From: Cycas panzhihuaensis
Taxonomy: Eukaryota > Cycadophyta
DNA: 64,000 bases
Assembly: GCA_023213395.1 (NCBI GenBank)
Contig: CM041465.1
Location: forward strand, 157,673,741 to 157,737,740
Direction: 5' to 3'
The translations under genes and the position numbers were made by a program. Each line of letters starts with the position of its first letter. Positions within the stretch are counted from its first letter, which is position 1. Positions 54,426-64,000 of this stretch are shown piece after piece. The notes beneath the pieces are model-generated. The model was not told where the DNA came from and made no database searches. It saw only the letters and a list, made by a program, of their open reading frames with translations.

Positions 54426-56454
54426 AGAGGAGACTAGTTCCCTCTGTTCTAATTTTTTTGCTCAAGGAGATTCAAAGTAGGTTTACAAACCTTGGTGACG
54501 ATCTTTGCTCTCCGAAGGCGATCCAAGGTTTGTTGAGACCTATTTTCTTCAAGTTCAAGCTTCTGGAGCAGTGTTAAAAGCTGGAGCAAGGCTACTTTCA
54601 GATCTGAAAATTTTTTCAGACCTCTATCAAGGGTGCAACACTCTATTTTTTTCAAAAAACGGTGCTTTTTCTTTAATTTTTTTTCAAGAAAAATTTATTT
54701 TTTTAGAGATAAGAGGCAGATTGAGATATTAGATCACTTTGTGACTACAAATCAATTTTGTAAGCATTTTTTAAGGCTCATAACTGTTTTGCAATTAATT
54801 TGTATTAGTTGTTCCTAAAATCTGGGCAAATTTACTCACATTTTTTGTGATTTTTTTTCACTAAAATCTGCATTTTCTAGCTTGTTCTTCTCGTGAATCA
54901 GGGTGCTGAGCTATTTTGCAGTTGATTTTTGCCTCTTAGATAGAAAACACTTGAAGTCAGAGGCTCTTTGGAGGCTGTGGTTTAACTCTGGGCATTTTCA
55001 GCCCTGAAACCCCACTAAGAAAGCACAAAAATACTTGTGGACTGGTGTTGAAAGGTCCTACTCACTTGAGAACTCCTGCACAGTCTTTAGTGGACCCCAC
55101 GGACATTCTACAAAGGAGAAATAAAGGTTTGAATTGACTGTACGGGTGATTTCAGCTCCAAGCACCGTGCGCCCCTCCAAAAACGTTGTTGCTCCGTTCT
55201 CATTGCAGAATCAACGAAAGCGGCTCAAACTTGAGGCAGACCTCTGTCTGGGGTGGGCGCCCCTGTGGCTAATTTTCCAGCTCGATCCGTCGACCGTCCA
55301 CCGAGTTCTGTCCGCCTGAGTGTCTACAGCCGCTACTCCGAGTCATGACGCCGTTTTTCGACTGTTATTTCTTTAAAAAATTTTGATTTAAACTTTGGCT
55401 TTTGAACTTTATCTTATTTCATTTAGAATATTCTTAAAGTATATTCCTTTTTACATAAAACCTTTTATTCTAAAGTTTATGTTGAAGTCACTTTTTAATC
55501 ATTAAAAATTTACTTTTTAAGCCTATTTCAAGGTTTTCTTAGTGAGTTTTTTTGTTTTTAAACACTTTGACTTCACTTTAGTGAATGAAAGACTAAATCA
55601 AAGCTTTCTCAGTGTTTTCTCACATTAAAAGTGATATTTGTTTCCTTTATTAAGCTATTTTTTAGTCAAGGCACCTTGCATGGTGACCATTAGCTTAATT
55701 TTTCTCAAGGAAAAAATCACCTTTTTTTTGTACTTTTTGAGTTAAAAATCTTCATTGATACTTAGTAACTTCATTAAAAGTTGATACTAAGTCATTCTCT
55801 CTTCTTTGAAGATTAAAAAATATTTGTTTCAAGTACTTATTAAGGCTCCCTGCGTGGTGTCCTTATTGCTCAAAGTCTCAAAAACATTTGAATTTCAGCC
55901 TTTGTTTTTTAGGCATTTCAAGCTTTATTTAACACTTATTTCATATTTACAAGTGTTAAAAAGTCTTGTTGAAAGTGATTTTAAAGTGTTGATACTCTGT
56001 CAAAGTGACGTTTATCACTATTTCAACACTCCTTTTAAGGCACCTTGCATGGTGACCTATTGCCCTTAGTCACAAGAAGGGCTCAAGAACACTTTTATTT
56101 AATAAAATCACTTCATTTGTTGAACGTTGGGACTATTTAAAAGTCCCAACACTTGGTGCTTGGTGTCTTTATTTGTGTTATTGGGGCTGTGAATCCCAGG
56201 GAAAGCATGGTACGTCCATGCGGATCAACCCTACCTGCCTTGTTCTAGATTTAACTTGGCCAACTGTTGGATCTCCTCTATAGATCAGGGTTGGACCAAC
56301 TCCTTAGCCTAGTCCTCCACCCCTCGTCATTCCATTTAGTTGTTGGATCTTCTAGTAAGATTAGAATTGTTGGTTTTCTTAGAAGCTGGAACTTAAGCGA
56401 CGAAAGCTTTGAGTCTCCAAGTTATCTGCTAGCTTCAAGCGTTACAACTTTAAC
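54426..56454 (+). other. A5 leader (2.0 kb, non-coding) with three hairpins
   Basis: A G/C-richer part (55130-55350) is followed by T-rich sequence with hairpin units at 55670-55688, 55844-55862 and 56039-56057. The final stretch matches A2 and A3 upstream of gag. It lacks about 250 bp present in A3 just before that stretch (near 56170). ORFs 54505-54732 and 55134-55319 have no counterparts. Confidence 0.8.
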
Positions 56455-57468
56455 ATGGCTGCAATTAATATGCTCAATGCATGTACCATCAGATTAACAA
56501 GACAAGACAACTATCAAGAATGGAAAAGGATCACTCAAAATCTCTTGATAATGAATGAATTTTGGAGTTATGTTTCTGGAAGGATACCTCAACGTGTACC
56601 TGTTATCAATGATGATGTAACTGTTCAACCTAATGATACTCTTGTTGCTACTTGGGAAGCCAAAGATGAAATTGCCTTGGCATTCCTACATATGATTGTT
56701 AATGTTCATGTAAATCAGAATATTTTATGTGCAAAAACTTCCAAGGAGGCATGGGACATTTTGTCCTCCTTGTATGAAAGACGAGATGAAGCTCGCATAT
56801 TGATGCTAAAAGCCATGTTGTATTCTGTAAAATTTGTTAAGCCTATGTCGGTTTTTCTTTCCTCCATCAATGAGGTATGTAATGAATTGAATACATTAAG
56901 TAGTCCTGCCACTAGAGATGAGCTTATAACATCAATTACTAAAGCTTTGCCTAAGGACTACAATGGCTTTATTTCTTCCACTACACGAGATGGTTCACTC
57001 AAACAAATGTCATTTAATGAACTTGAAAGCTTATTGCTTCAAGAGGAGCAAATTTACACTAAGGATAATGAGGATGAACCATCTACATCAGGCGCATTCA
57101 TGGCCAAATCAAAGACCAAGTAGAATCCCAAACTTGCACTTTCAAAGCAATTTGGGAACATGAACATTGGTTCCTCAAAGACCAATGTTGTTTGTCATTA
57201 TTGTAGCAAAGTTGGCCACATAGCACCTGATTGTAGGAAGAAGCAAGCAGATCTACAACACACACGACAATAGCAGCAACAACCACGTCAACAAAGTCAG
57301 AGATAGCAGTAGCCACGACAATTGTTCCAATAACAAAGATTCCAGCAACAATAGCAACAGCAACCCCCTCGACCAAATCAAGGTGCCTATCGAGGAGGTC
57401 AAAGAGGAAGGTGGAATTTTAGAGGTGGCAATCAACGCCACTTCAATTAGTTTGCAAATGAGGACAAA
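56455..57468 (+). pseudogene. A5 gag (UBN2 type), almost intact
   Basis: ORF 56455-57123 (222 codons) from ATGGCTGCAATTAATATGCT: MLNACTIRLTRQDNYQEWKR, NDTLVATWEAKDEIALAFLH, KEAWDILSSLYERRDEARIL, ITKALPKDYNGFISSTTRDG, LLLQEEQIYTKDNEDEPSTS. It ends in a TAG where sister copies have CAG (Gln). After that stop the frame goes on with the knuckle CHYCSKVGHIAPDC (about 57190-57231, intact CX2CX4HX4C), a Gln-rich stretch and GAYRGGQRGRWN near 57385. Confidence 0.9.
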
Positions 57469-58107
57469 TTGTTTTGTGCTTATCATTCGTCCAAGGTTGA
57501 TGAAACTTGGATCATTGACTCTAGAGCTACTCAACACATGACTGGGAGTGAAGAACTCCTTTGCGACATCAAGGAAGGAAAAGGTCAATCAGTGACCTTT
57601 GACAACAATGAATCTGTCAAGATTTCTGGCATAGGCACAATCGCTCCATTCCATTCTCCTTCCAATCCTCCCTCTTCATTTCCCAATGGCAATTCCTATT
57701 TTATACCTTCCATGGACAAAAGCTTGCTATCTGTTAGTAAATTGGACAAGCAACATATGAGCGTTTTGTTCAAAAATGGGAAATGTGTAATAAGTGACAA
57801 AAATGACCAGATAGTAGCTGTTGCATATGAGAATCATGGCCTCTACAAATTGGATATGCTAATAACATAATATGTGATTCTGCTTACTCTGGTTCCATTG
57901 TCACTCAAACTTTGTCCAAGATGCAACTTTGGCATCAACGTCTAGGCCATTTGAGCTTAGACAATCTTAAGCAGATGGTGAACAAAAATATGGTACATGG
58001 GCTTCCAAAGATATATGGCACAAAATGTCTTTGTGAAGCATGCATAATGGAGACACAACATCGCTTGCCTTTTCCTAAACGCAAAAGCTTGGCATGCATC
58101 ACATCCT
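57469..58107 (+). pseudogene. A5 protease and GAG-pre-integrase
   Basis: ORF 57469-57870 carries WIIDSRATQHMTGSEELLCD, in which the protease motif D-S-G-A reads D-S-R-A, then ISGIGTIAPFHSPSNPPSSF and MDKSLLSVSKLDKQHMSVLF. A small deletion near 57856 (LDMLIT for LDANNIT) shifts the frame. ORF 57912-58190 continues with MQLWHQRLGHLSLDNLKQMV, CLCEACIMETQHRLPFPKRK. A further shift near 58080 leads into the integrase frame below. Confidence 0.9.
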
Positions 58108-59748
58108 TTGCAGCTGGTACACTCAGATTTGTGTGGACCTATGTCCACCGCATCCTTTGGAGGAGCTTTGTACTACATCTCCTTCATTGATGACTTCTCT
58201 CATAAAGTCTGGGTTTACTTCATCAAGCATAAGTCTGAAGCATTTCAAAAGTTTAAAGAATTCAAGTTTGAAGTGGAGAACAAGTCTGGCCAATCCATCA
58301 AAACACTAAGGACAGACAATGGAGGTGAATTTACTTCAAACGAATTCACCCAATTTTGCAAGGATAATAGCATTCAGAGACAACTTACTATTCCTCACAC
58401 TCCTCGACAAAATGGAGTCTCTGAAAGAATGAATAGAACTTTGGCTAACAAAGCCAAAGCAATGATGCATGCGAAAGGACTCAGTCGAGCTTACTGGGTA
58501 GAGGCATTCCACACAGCTGCCTATGTGGCAAATCGAAGTCTAACAACAACAGTCACCGACATCACACCAGAGGAGGCATGGTCTAGCAAAAAACCAACTG
58601 TCAACCATTTGAGGACTTTTGGGTGCACTACTTATATGCACATCCCTAATCAGCAAAGAACTAAATTAGACAAGCATAGTCTAAAGTGCATCTTTGTAGG
58701 TTATGCCATTCGTAGCAAAGCCTACAAGTTGTATGATCCCATTGGAAAGAAAATGTATCTCTCAAGAGATGTAATCTTTGCTAAAGAAGACCATAAGGAG
58801 TTGCATACAACATCCATGCAACCCCCCATTGACAAAGGCAAAAAGATTGTCGAGGCATTCCTTCCCTCTCAATCTTCAACTCCATGTACATCATTTGCAC
58901 CTGTTGGACCGTCCACATCATCAGATTTAGCTCCACTTGATCTTAGCACATCTTCTGTTGATCAACCACTTAGACCAGAAGATCTTGAGGTTCAAGTCAC
59001 ATCAATTAAAAAGTTACCAAAATGGTATACTCAAACAAAGGCAGGCGCCACATCATTGAAGGAAAATGTCCATCAAAATACAGGCAACAGACCAATGGTT
59101 GAAGTGTTATGTGTTGATGAGCCTTTCACCTTTGAGGAGGCTTCTAAAAACGAAAATTGGAAGGCTGCCATGGATGAAGAAATCCATTCTATTGAAAAGA
59201 ATGGAACTTGGGATTTGGTCGAATTGCCTAAACACAAACAAATAATCAGTTGCAAACGGGTCTACAAGACCAAATTCCATTCTGATGGTACACTTAAGCA
59301 CCAGAAGGCCCGCCTTGTGGCAAAAGGATTCAAACAAAAGGAAGGCATAGACTACGAGGAGACTTTTGCACCAGTGGCTAACATGAATACCATCAAACTC
59401 ATCTTGGCCTTAGCAACTCAATGCAAATGGCCAGTTTTTCAGATGGACGTGAAGAGCGCCTTTCTCAATGGCAATCTTCAAGAGGAGGTATACTTGGAGC
59501 AACTTCCCGGTTACAAGGTACAAGGCAAGGAGCATTTAGTTTGTCGCCTAAAAAAGGCATTATATGGCTTGAAACAAGCTCCAAGAGCATGGTACTCAAA
59601 GATTGGTGATTACTTTTTGAGACATGGGTTTCATCGATCTACTTCAGATCCTAACTTATACATCAAAGATGAAAAAAACCATGCCATTTTCATTGTCTTG
59701 TATGTAGATGACTTAGTGATCACTGGCAATGACACTAAGATGATCTGA
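58108..59748 (+). CDS. A5 pol ORF: integrase core, linker and reverse transcriptase (546 codons)
   Basis: The longest ORF of the window. The first Met is internal to the original polyprotein; the true frame enters from upstream by the shift near 58080. Integrase core: Asp7 (VHSDLCGPM), Asp70 (LRTDNGGEFTSNEF) and Glu106 (GVSERMNRT) form a complete D-D-35-E triad. The C-terminal integrase part (KCIFVGYAIRSKAYKLYDPI) and the Ser/Pro-rich linker (LPSQSSTPCTSFAPVGPSTS) follow. RT starts near residue 330 (FEEASKNENWKAAMDEEIHS), with [37 protein letters not shown] and YVDD at residues 532-535 (59701-59712). It ends by a frameshift at about 59743, shortly after the active site. Confidence 0.92.
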   Translation: MQLVHSDLCGPMSTASFGGALYYISFIDDFSHKVWVYFIKHKSEAFQKFKEFKFEVENKSGQSIKTLRTDNGGEFTSNEFTQFCKDNSIQRQLTIPHTPRQNGVSERMNRTLANKAKAMMHAKGLSRAYWVEAFHTAAYVANRSLTTTVTDITPEEAWSSKKPTVNHLRTFGCTTYMHIPNQQRTKLDKHSLKCIFVGYAIRSKAYKLYDPIGKKMYLSRDVIFAKEDHKELHTTSMQPPIDKGKKIVEAFLPSQSSTPCTSFAPVGPSTSSDLAPLDLSTSSVDQPLRPEDLEVQVTSIKKLPKWYTQTKAGATSLKENVHQNTGNRPMVEVLCVDEPFTFEEASKNENWKAAMDEEIHSIEKNGTWDLVELPKHKQIISCKRVYKTKFHSDGTLKHQKARLVAKGFKQKEGIDYEETFAPVANMNTIKLILALATQCKWPVFQMDVKSAFLNGNLQEEVYLEQLPGYKVQGKEHLVCRLKKALYGLKQAPRAWYSKIGDYFLRHGFHRSTSDPNLYIKDEKNHAIFIVLYVDDLVITGNDTKMI

Positions 59749-60658
59749 TTCTCGTGATGACTTGAAGAGGAGTTTTGAGATGACAGATCTTGGGCTTCTC
59801 CATTATTTATTAGGCTTTGAGATATGGCAACAACCAGGCTATATCTTCATCTCCCAAGCCAAATATTCTTGGGACATTTTGCAACGGTTCAGGATGCACG
59901 ACTGCAAATCAGCGCCTACACCCATGGAGAATGGAACAAAGCTTACTCTTAATGAGGAAGGAACTGCAGATCCCACTCTTTACCGGCAGTTGATTGGTAG
60001 CCTCATTTATCTCACCAACACTCGACCAGATATTTCATTTGTAGTTGGGATTTGTTTTCGATACATGTCTCAACCCAATTAGAAATATTGGAATGCAGCT
60101 AAACGCATACTCAAATACATCAGAGGCATATTGCAGCATGGCCTAGAGTATGCACACGATGAGAACTTCACTATGGAAGGGTTCTCAGATTCTGATTGGG
60201 CAGGTTGCCAGGATAGCAGGAGATCAACCTCGGGTTACTGTTTTACCCTTGGTTCAACAGTTGTTTCGTGGAGTTACAAGAAGCAACCCAATGTTACCTT
60301 GTCTTCCACCAAAGCAGAGTACAAAGTTGCAGTCAACGCAACTTGTGAAGCTATTTGGCTACGACAGATTCTTGGGGAGCTTGGACTTGAGCAGGATCAT
60401 CCCACCAGGATTTATTGCGACAATCAAAGTGTGCTCAAGTTGGCCAAGAATCCTGTCTTTCATACAAGGACCAAACATATTGAGGTTCATCATCACTTCA
60501 TCAGAGAGCATGTGCAAAGTGATGAGATCAACCTTCGAGATAGACCAGCGAATAACAGACAACAGATATCTTTACCAAGCCACTTGGTAGAGAAAAATTT
60601 GTAAAATTTAGAGATGGTCTAGGGGTCCGACTTAACATTGTAAACAGTAAGGGGGGGG
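59749..60658 (+). pseudogene. A5 RT end and RNase H
   Basis: ORF 59762-60082 reads MKRSFEMTDLGLLHYLLGFE, YSWDILQRFRMHDCKSAPTP, LYRQLIGSLIYLTNTRPDIS and stops at SQPN-stop (TCA/CAA-type change near 60081). ORF 60131-60604 reads QHGLEYAHDENFTMEGFSDS, SGYCFTLGSTVVSWSYKKQP, NVTLSSTKAEYKVAVNATCE, CDNQSVLKLAKNPVFHTRTK, then runs out of frame in the final ADIFTKPL segment (RQQISLPSHLVEKNL). The PPT with eight G is at 60649-60658. Confidence 0.9.
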
Positions 60659-61209
60659 TGTTAAACCTTATGTTTACATGTTAAGCCTATGTACTTTATT
60701 CTTCATATAATATTTGTACTTTTGTACTTTAGGGGTGACTTATCACTTAAGTGATAAAGTGCACACCCACATTCTTTCCTAGTGACACAACATTGTCACT
60801 AAAGGGTCAAATGGACCCTCATGCACTTTTGCTCACTTGAGAACTCTAAAAGGACACATGTCCTACATGCAAGGCATGTACCTTGGATGTTTGACACTTG
60901 TCAAACATCCAATGCCTTAGGTCTCTCCTTTCACTCTATATATTGAGACCTCTCCTGATTGTTCTCATATAGAGTTGGAACTGTATTGTTATGCTGCCAG
61001 TTTGCTAATCAAACTGTTATTCATTTGGAGGTTGGACCAATTCCAACTCCTCATCTTTGGTATCATTTTCTTGCTCTTTCTCTTCATGTTTGATCTTGCT
61101 CATATTTCATCTTATAGTTTCATTCTTGTCAAGCTTATTTGCTTTCTAGAACTAGAGTGAACCTAGCTTCTAGATCTTGGGATTGTAAGGCCATTAGGCA
61201 ATTTTCACA
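60659..61209 (+). repeat. A5 3' LTR (551 bp)
   Basis: TGTTAAACC to ATTTTCACA, hairpin 60892-60923 intact, TATATATTGAG promoter-like box near 60947. Followed by CTTTA (61210-61214). Confidence 0.94.
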
Positions 61210-61308
61210 CTTTATGCCTCCCTTGAGTTCCAGAATACGATCAGATTTGTTCTGGCTCAGGATTGTTCTTACAACAACAGTTTCATTGTCAGACAGACAA
61301 ACTAACTT

Positions 61309-61320
61309 GCTCTGAAACCA
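61309..61320 (-). promoter_or_regulatory. D primer-binding site (Met-type variant)
   Basis: The minus strand reads TGGTTTCAGAGC, one base off TGGTATCAGAGC, directly after the LTR. Confidence 0.88.
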
Positions 61321-61536
61321 TGTTGAATTCACAAACAAAGAATTGGAGAAAAAGATGACTTGAGTTCCATTGAGACAATGTCTCTTTAAGTATACATGAT
61401 TCAATACAACCATTACAAAATGGATTGCAATCGACTTCCCTGATCATGACACGTGTTAGACAAAAAGAGGGCGTTACAAAGAGGGTTTTGTAACATTACC
61501 TTTTTTACAATTAAGATATAACATTATACTCTAACA
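61321..61536 (-). repeat. D 5' LTR (216 bp)
   Basis: The minus strand reads TGTTAGAGTATAATG to GAATTCAACA, followed on the other side by CATAT (61537-61541). Confidence 0.9.
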
Positions 61537-61541
61537 CATAT

Positions 61542-61766
61542 GTACTAAACATGGGAGTTAGTTCTCACCAAATCATAACTACCATATTTAGCTATCAACT
61601 ACCATATTTAATATTTCAACCATCTTTGACTTCTACTAATCACCATATTAAATGACTTGACCAAGTATATTCTAAGAATGTTCTCTCACTAAGATTATTT
61701 TATATGAGGAAATATTGTAATTACATGAGAAATGAACATGAAATGGGAATGTAGATTATTTCAACA
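61542..61766 (-). repeat. E 5' LTR, outer part
   Basis: Continuation of 48858-49000 after D is left out: ends GATTATTTCAACA at 61766, giving an LTR of about 368 bp with TGTTG/CAACA ends. No second LTR of E is in the window, so the outer end is inferred. Confidence 0.55.
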
Positions 61767-61808
61767 GTCTTAATATCATAAGACATTGCCAAACTTGTGA
61801 TGAAGTTG

Positions 61809-62144
61809 TCAAATGACTTGGGTTGTCGTAATTAATACCTTATCAACAATAGTTTCTCCTATAGTACTCAATTGGTTCTTCAACTTCTTCACTTGTTGTA
61901 GAAATTCTACAATGTAGCCTTTCAACCTAAGACTATATAGTTGATTCTTTGGCATGATAGCCCTAACATTATTTATATTTTCAAACAATGTTATTAGTCT
62001 TTCCCAAGCTTCTTTTGTTGTCCTACTACCCTTCACATTCTCTATCATAGTTGCTCCTGTGGACAAATTGATTAAGACCCTAGTAAGTCTATCCTTCCTA
62101 TCAAATGAAGTTGCTTGATTATGTTGTGGGCAAGTAGTAATAAG
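61809..62144 (-). pseudogene. Copia gag fragment (element F), cut by G2
   Basis: Minus-strand ORF 61809-62066 reads SRTTKEAWERLITLFENINN, VRAIMPKNQLYSLRLKGYIV, QQVKKLKNQLSTIGE: the AxeaWxxL and central helices of a UBN2-type capsid protein. Upstream sequence to 62144 (minus) is in another frame, and at 62145 the LTR of G2 begins, so G2 inserted into this gag. The rest of F is off the window to the right of G2. Confidence 0.75.
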
Positions 62145-63069
62145 TGTTGATTTTTGGTTTTATCTCCCTATTGAGATAAGTACACTTGTTAAGGTATCAC
62201 TAGTAGTCTAGTCTAGGATACGGTCAACATGCTACATACACTTTAATCATCACAGATTTATTCACAATTCCATATAACAATGTCATAGTTACACACAACA
62301 ATACAATAAACAGTACATATTCATCATCCAATTCATAAAACACATAGAATCCACATTTTCATATAACTCTGCCTTTATTAAATAATAAGATTTTACACAA
62401 CCAGTGCTGGAATGCATTCCTTGTGCATTCCAGCCATATACACTAATGTTGTCATATGCATTCCTTAAAAGTACACATCATTATACACTGCTTTGTGTTG
62501 CTTGCATAGATACTGGCTACCGTACTATTGAGTGTCTGAATACTTGGCTCTCACTCTACCAGAATTGTCCTTGTGAAGTCCCTTAAATGCGCCTTCTTGG
62601 TGTCCTTTGGCTGAAGGGTTATGACTCCCTGTCATAACCGTACCCTTTCAGCCGTAAGCGTACCTCTTTGTTAGCCTTTAGTTAATCTTCTTAACTGTTG
62701 TCTTAATCATCCGTACGTACCTCTGACGTCACCCCATGTATCCATCTGTCAGGTTTTGCCGTGTGTACCTTTTATGTCTGCTTGCGTAAGGTTTTGCCGT
62801 GTGTACCTTTTATGTCTGCTTGCATAAGGTTTTGCTGTGTGTACCTTTTATGTCTGCTTGCGTATTGTCGAAGGTACATATACTGTGTTGCGTACCTTTT
62901 CAGGTACACACCTATCATATGTACCCAGAATACTTATTTTCCTCTTCTTTTGCCTCATGCATACCTCCGTATGATCCGTACTTGCACATCCAAGGTCATA
63001 CAGCCTATCTTTGGTATCCACATAGCCCAATGTGTCAAAATATGTCCCAACATCTATCCCGGGTCAACA
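62145..63069 (-). repeat. G2 3' LTR (925 bp)
   Basis: The minus strand reads TGTTGACCCGGGATAGATG (cf. G1 TGTTGACCCAAGATAGAAG) to AAAATCAACA. The last 80 bp are recognisably like the G1 LTR end: CTAGACTA, GATACCTTAACAAGTGTAC and TATCTCAATAGGGAGATA stand against CTAGACTA, CCTTGACAAGTGAATAT and CTCATTAGGGTAG. It contains many GTACC words and a 38-bp tandem repeat. Confidence 0.78.
62751..62864. repeat. 38-bp tandem repeat, three copies, in LTR G2
   Basis: 62751-62788, 62789-62826, 62827-62864; unit AGGTTTTGCCGTGTGTACCT plus TTTATGTCTGCTTGCGTA. Copies differ at two or three bases. The Cys-rich ORFs 62761-63072 and 62799-63107 are by-products of it. Confidence 0.95.
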
Positions 63070-63120
63070 TGATAGGTTTGAGCATTCTTGCTCAACAAAA
63101 TTTTTAAAATTTTGGGGTAT

Positions 63121-63134
63121 CCCTCCCCCTCTTT
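63121..63134 (-). other. G2 polypurine tract, 51 nt from the LTR
   Basis: The minus strand reads AAAGAGGGGGAGGG, followed by an A/T-rich spacer (CAAAATTTTAAAAATTTTG) like that of G1 before TGTTGACC. Confidence 0.6.
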
Positions 63135-64000
63135 GTCTTAGGGCTGCTCTTCTTTGCCTCACCCTGCTAATGAGTTTGTAGCCAAAAGTTTTTCATTTAT
63201 TTGGGTAAGTGTTGCTATTATCGCGTCCTTTTCCTTCATTTTTTTCCTGAAGGGCAACTATCTCATTTTGTACCCTTCTTCCATTTCTTTAATTAATTGG
63301 ATAATGCGGCATGATTTATTATCTGACAGAGGAGGCACTGATGTTTCTCCTGTTTCCATTACAGGAGGGAATTCTACCCATTCTTCCAATGAGGGCTCCA
63401 CTTCTTCCTCCCTTCAGGTTCTTCTTCATCTTTATTCCTTTTACTGCTTTTCTGGATTGTTTGTTTGTACGATGAGGAATGGGTGTCCAGGGTTTGTTGT
63501 AGCCATTTAAGAACTTTGGTCATTTCTTTTTGAATCCTTTTCCTCAATTCACGGTCTGAGTGGTGTTTGGAAACTCAGTCACCCACTGCTTTATAAGTGG
63601 TTTATTTGGAGAGATTGTTGTTTTTGTTAGTTGTACACCTGGACATTGATAAAATAGGACAGCTAACAACAAGGAAGGGTGACAGAAAGGGTGTGTCATT
63701 ACTTCCTGAATTTGTTGTCGCATGTTTACCGCTAAGAATTCTGACCAATCCAACTTCTATCCATCCCAGATCTTTGGTAATACCGGCATCATTCCTCCTG
63801 GAATGTATGTGTACTTTCTTTTTGATAAAAATCTAGAATTGGTAACTTTGGCTACCCATTGTAACCTGGCATCCTTTATATCAACCACCCAAATTCCTTC
63901 TGCAGTCAGCTGAGTGTTTTCTTGGCAAAACCCTTTCAATTAAGTCTCACAGTCCACTTCTGTCCTTTTTGTGGCCATAGGAACCTCTCCTTCGTTTGGA
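63135..64000 (-). pseudogene. G2 post-integrase ORF of unknown function (start off window)
   Basis: The minus strand reads TAEGIWVVDIKDARLQWVAK, VTNSRFLSKRKYTYIPGGMM (63939-63757), then EFLAVNMRQQIQEVMTHPFC, HPSLLLAVLFYQCPG, PLIKQWVTEFPN (63753-63544), then a shifted frame with MTKVLKWLQQTLDTHSSSYK and an acidic/basic tail EEEPEGRKKWSPHWKNG (about 63520-63380). These match, in order, the blocks of the G1 ORF at 23709-24755. Short breaks near 63756 and 63543. Confidence 0.72.

Larger units (their letters stand above)
53868..61209 (+). mobile_element. Copia family-A element A5, complete, inside D
   Basis: 7,342 bp with LTRs 53868-54411 and 60659-61209, primer site, 2-kb leader, gag, pol and PPT, flanked by CTTTA. 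It holds the longest continuous coding stretch in the window (58108-59748). I count about 15 substitutions plus a short indel between its LTRs, under 3 %. Third subfamily of family A. Confidence 0.95.
49001..61536 (-). mobile_element. Copia element D, reverse, split by A5
   Basis: 12.5 kb including the 7.3-kb A5; about 5.2 kb on its own. LTRs 49001-49210 (3') and 61321-61536 (5'), primer site 61309-61320, gag, integrase, RT and RNase H all on the minus strand, flanked by CATAT. A5 sits in its leader, between gag and the 5' LTR. A different lineage from A, B and C (short LTR, two zinc knuckles). Confidence 0.93.
62145..64000 (-). mobile_element. Ty3/gypsy element G2, 3' end, reverse (continues off window)
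   Basis: Minus-strand order from the right edge: post-integrase ORF (64000-63140), displaced PPT (63134-63121), LTR (63069-62145). LTR ends, spacer and ORF all resemble those of G1, so this is a second member of the same superfamily branch. Confidence 0.78.

Noticed and set aside
62751-62864. CRISPR-like array
   Set aside because: Three head-to-tail 38-bp copies without spacers, in a plant LTR; a plain tandem repeat.
62761-63107. Cys-rich small secreted-protein-like ORFs
   Set aside because: Two overlapping frames produced by the tandem repeat in the G2 LTR; the Cys pattern follows the repeat period and no start context or conservation supports a gene.

Overview
This window is plant nuclear DNA made almost entirely of LTR retrotransposons; I see no intact host gene, rRNA, tRNA gene, CRISPR array or bacterial feature. 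Initiator-Met primer sites (TGGTATCAGAGC type), UBN2-type gag proteins, D-D-E integrases, Copia-order pol, a very short SMART-type LTR element and two large Ty3/gypsy elements all point to a seed plant with a big, repeat-bloated genome. The mix of old elements full of stops nested inside each other would fit a gymnosperm, but the species cannot be fixed from this sequence alone.

Layout. (i) 1-25644: a Ty3/gypsy element G1 (7532-25644, +) carries three insertions: a reverse Copia element B (ends at 7531 and runs off the left edge), a forward Copia element A2 (11804-19112, target duplication ATTTC) and a 319-bp SMART-type element (21215-21533, target duplication AGAAT). B is itself broken by Copia element A1 (..2262). 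(ii) 25761-43466: a reverse Copia element C (target duplication GCTTG) has swallowed two more family-A copies, A3 (27221-35009, +) and A4 (35924-41619, -). (iii) 43472-48857: degenerate background with an unassigned gag-like ORF pair, a PPT and one LTR (H), then the leader and primer site of reverse element E. (iv) 48858-61766: the LTR of E is split by reverse Copia element D (49001-61536, target duplication CATAT), which is split by A5 (53868-61209, +, target duplication CTTTA). (v) 61809-64000: a Copia gag relic F, split by the 3' end of a second gypsy element G2 on the minus strand.

Family A (A1-A5) is one Copia lineage: LTRs of about 540-595 bp, a 2-2.5 kb untranslated leader, gag with one CCHC knuckle, then protease, integrase, RT and RNase H, and a PPT beside TGTTAAACC. 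A1 and A2 form one subfamily, A3 and A4 a second, A5 a third. A5 keeps the longest ORF (546 codons, integrase catalytic triad intact). Every copy has stops or frameshifts.

Most interesting signals: a possible RNA polymerase III promoter across the LTR/primer-site junction of the SMART element; an ORF downstream of integrase shared by G1 and G2; three evenly spaced hairpins with covariation in the family-A leader; a covarying, rearrangement-prone hairpin in the family-A LTR; and a 109-bp duplication flanking A4 in place of a 5-bp one. All sequence comparisons were done by eye between copies inside this window.
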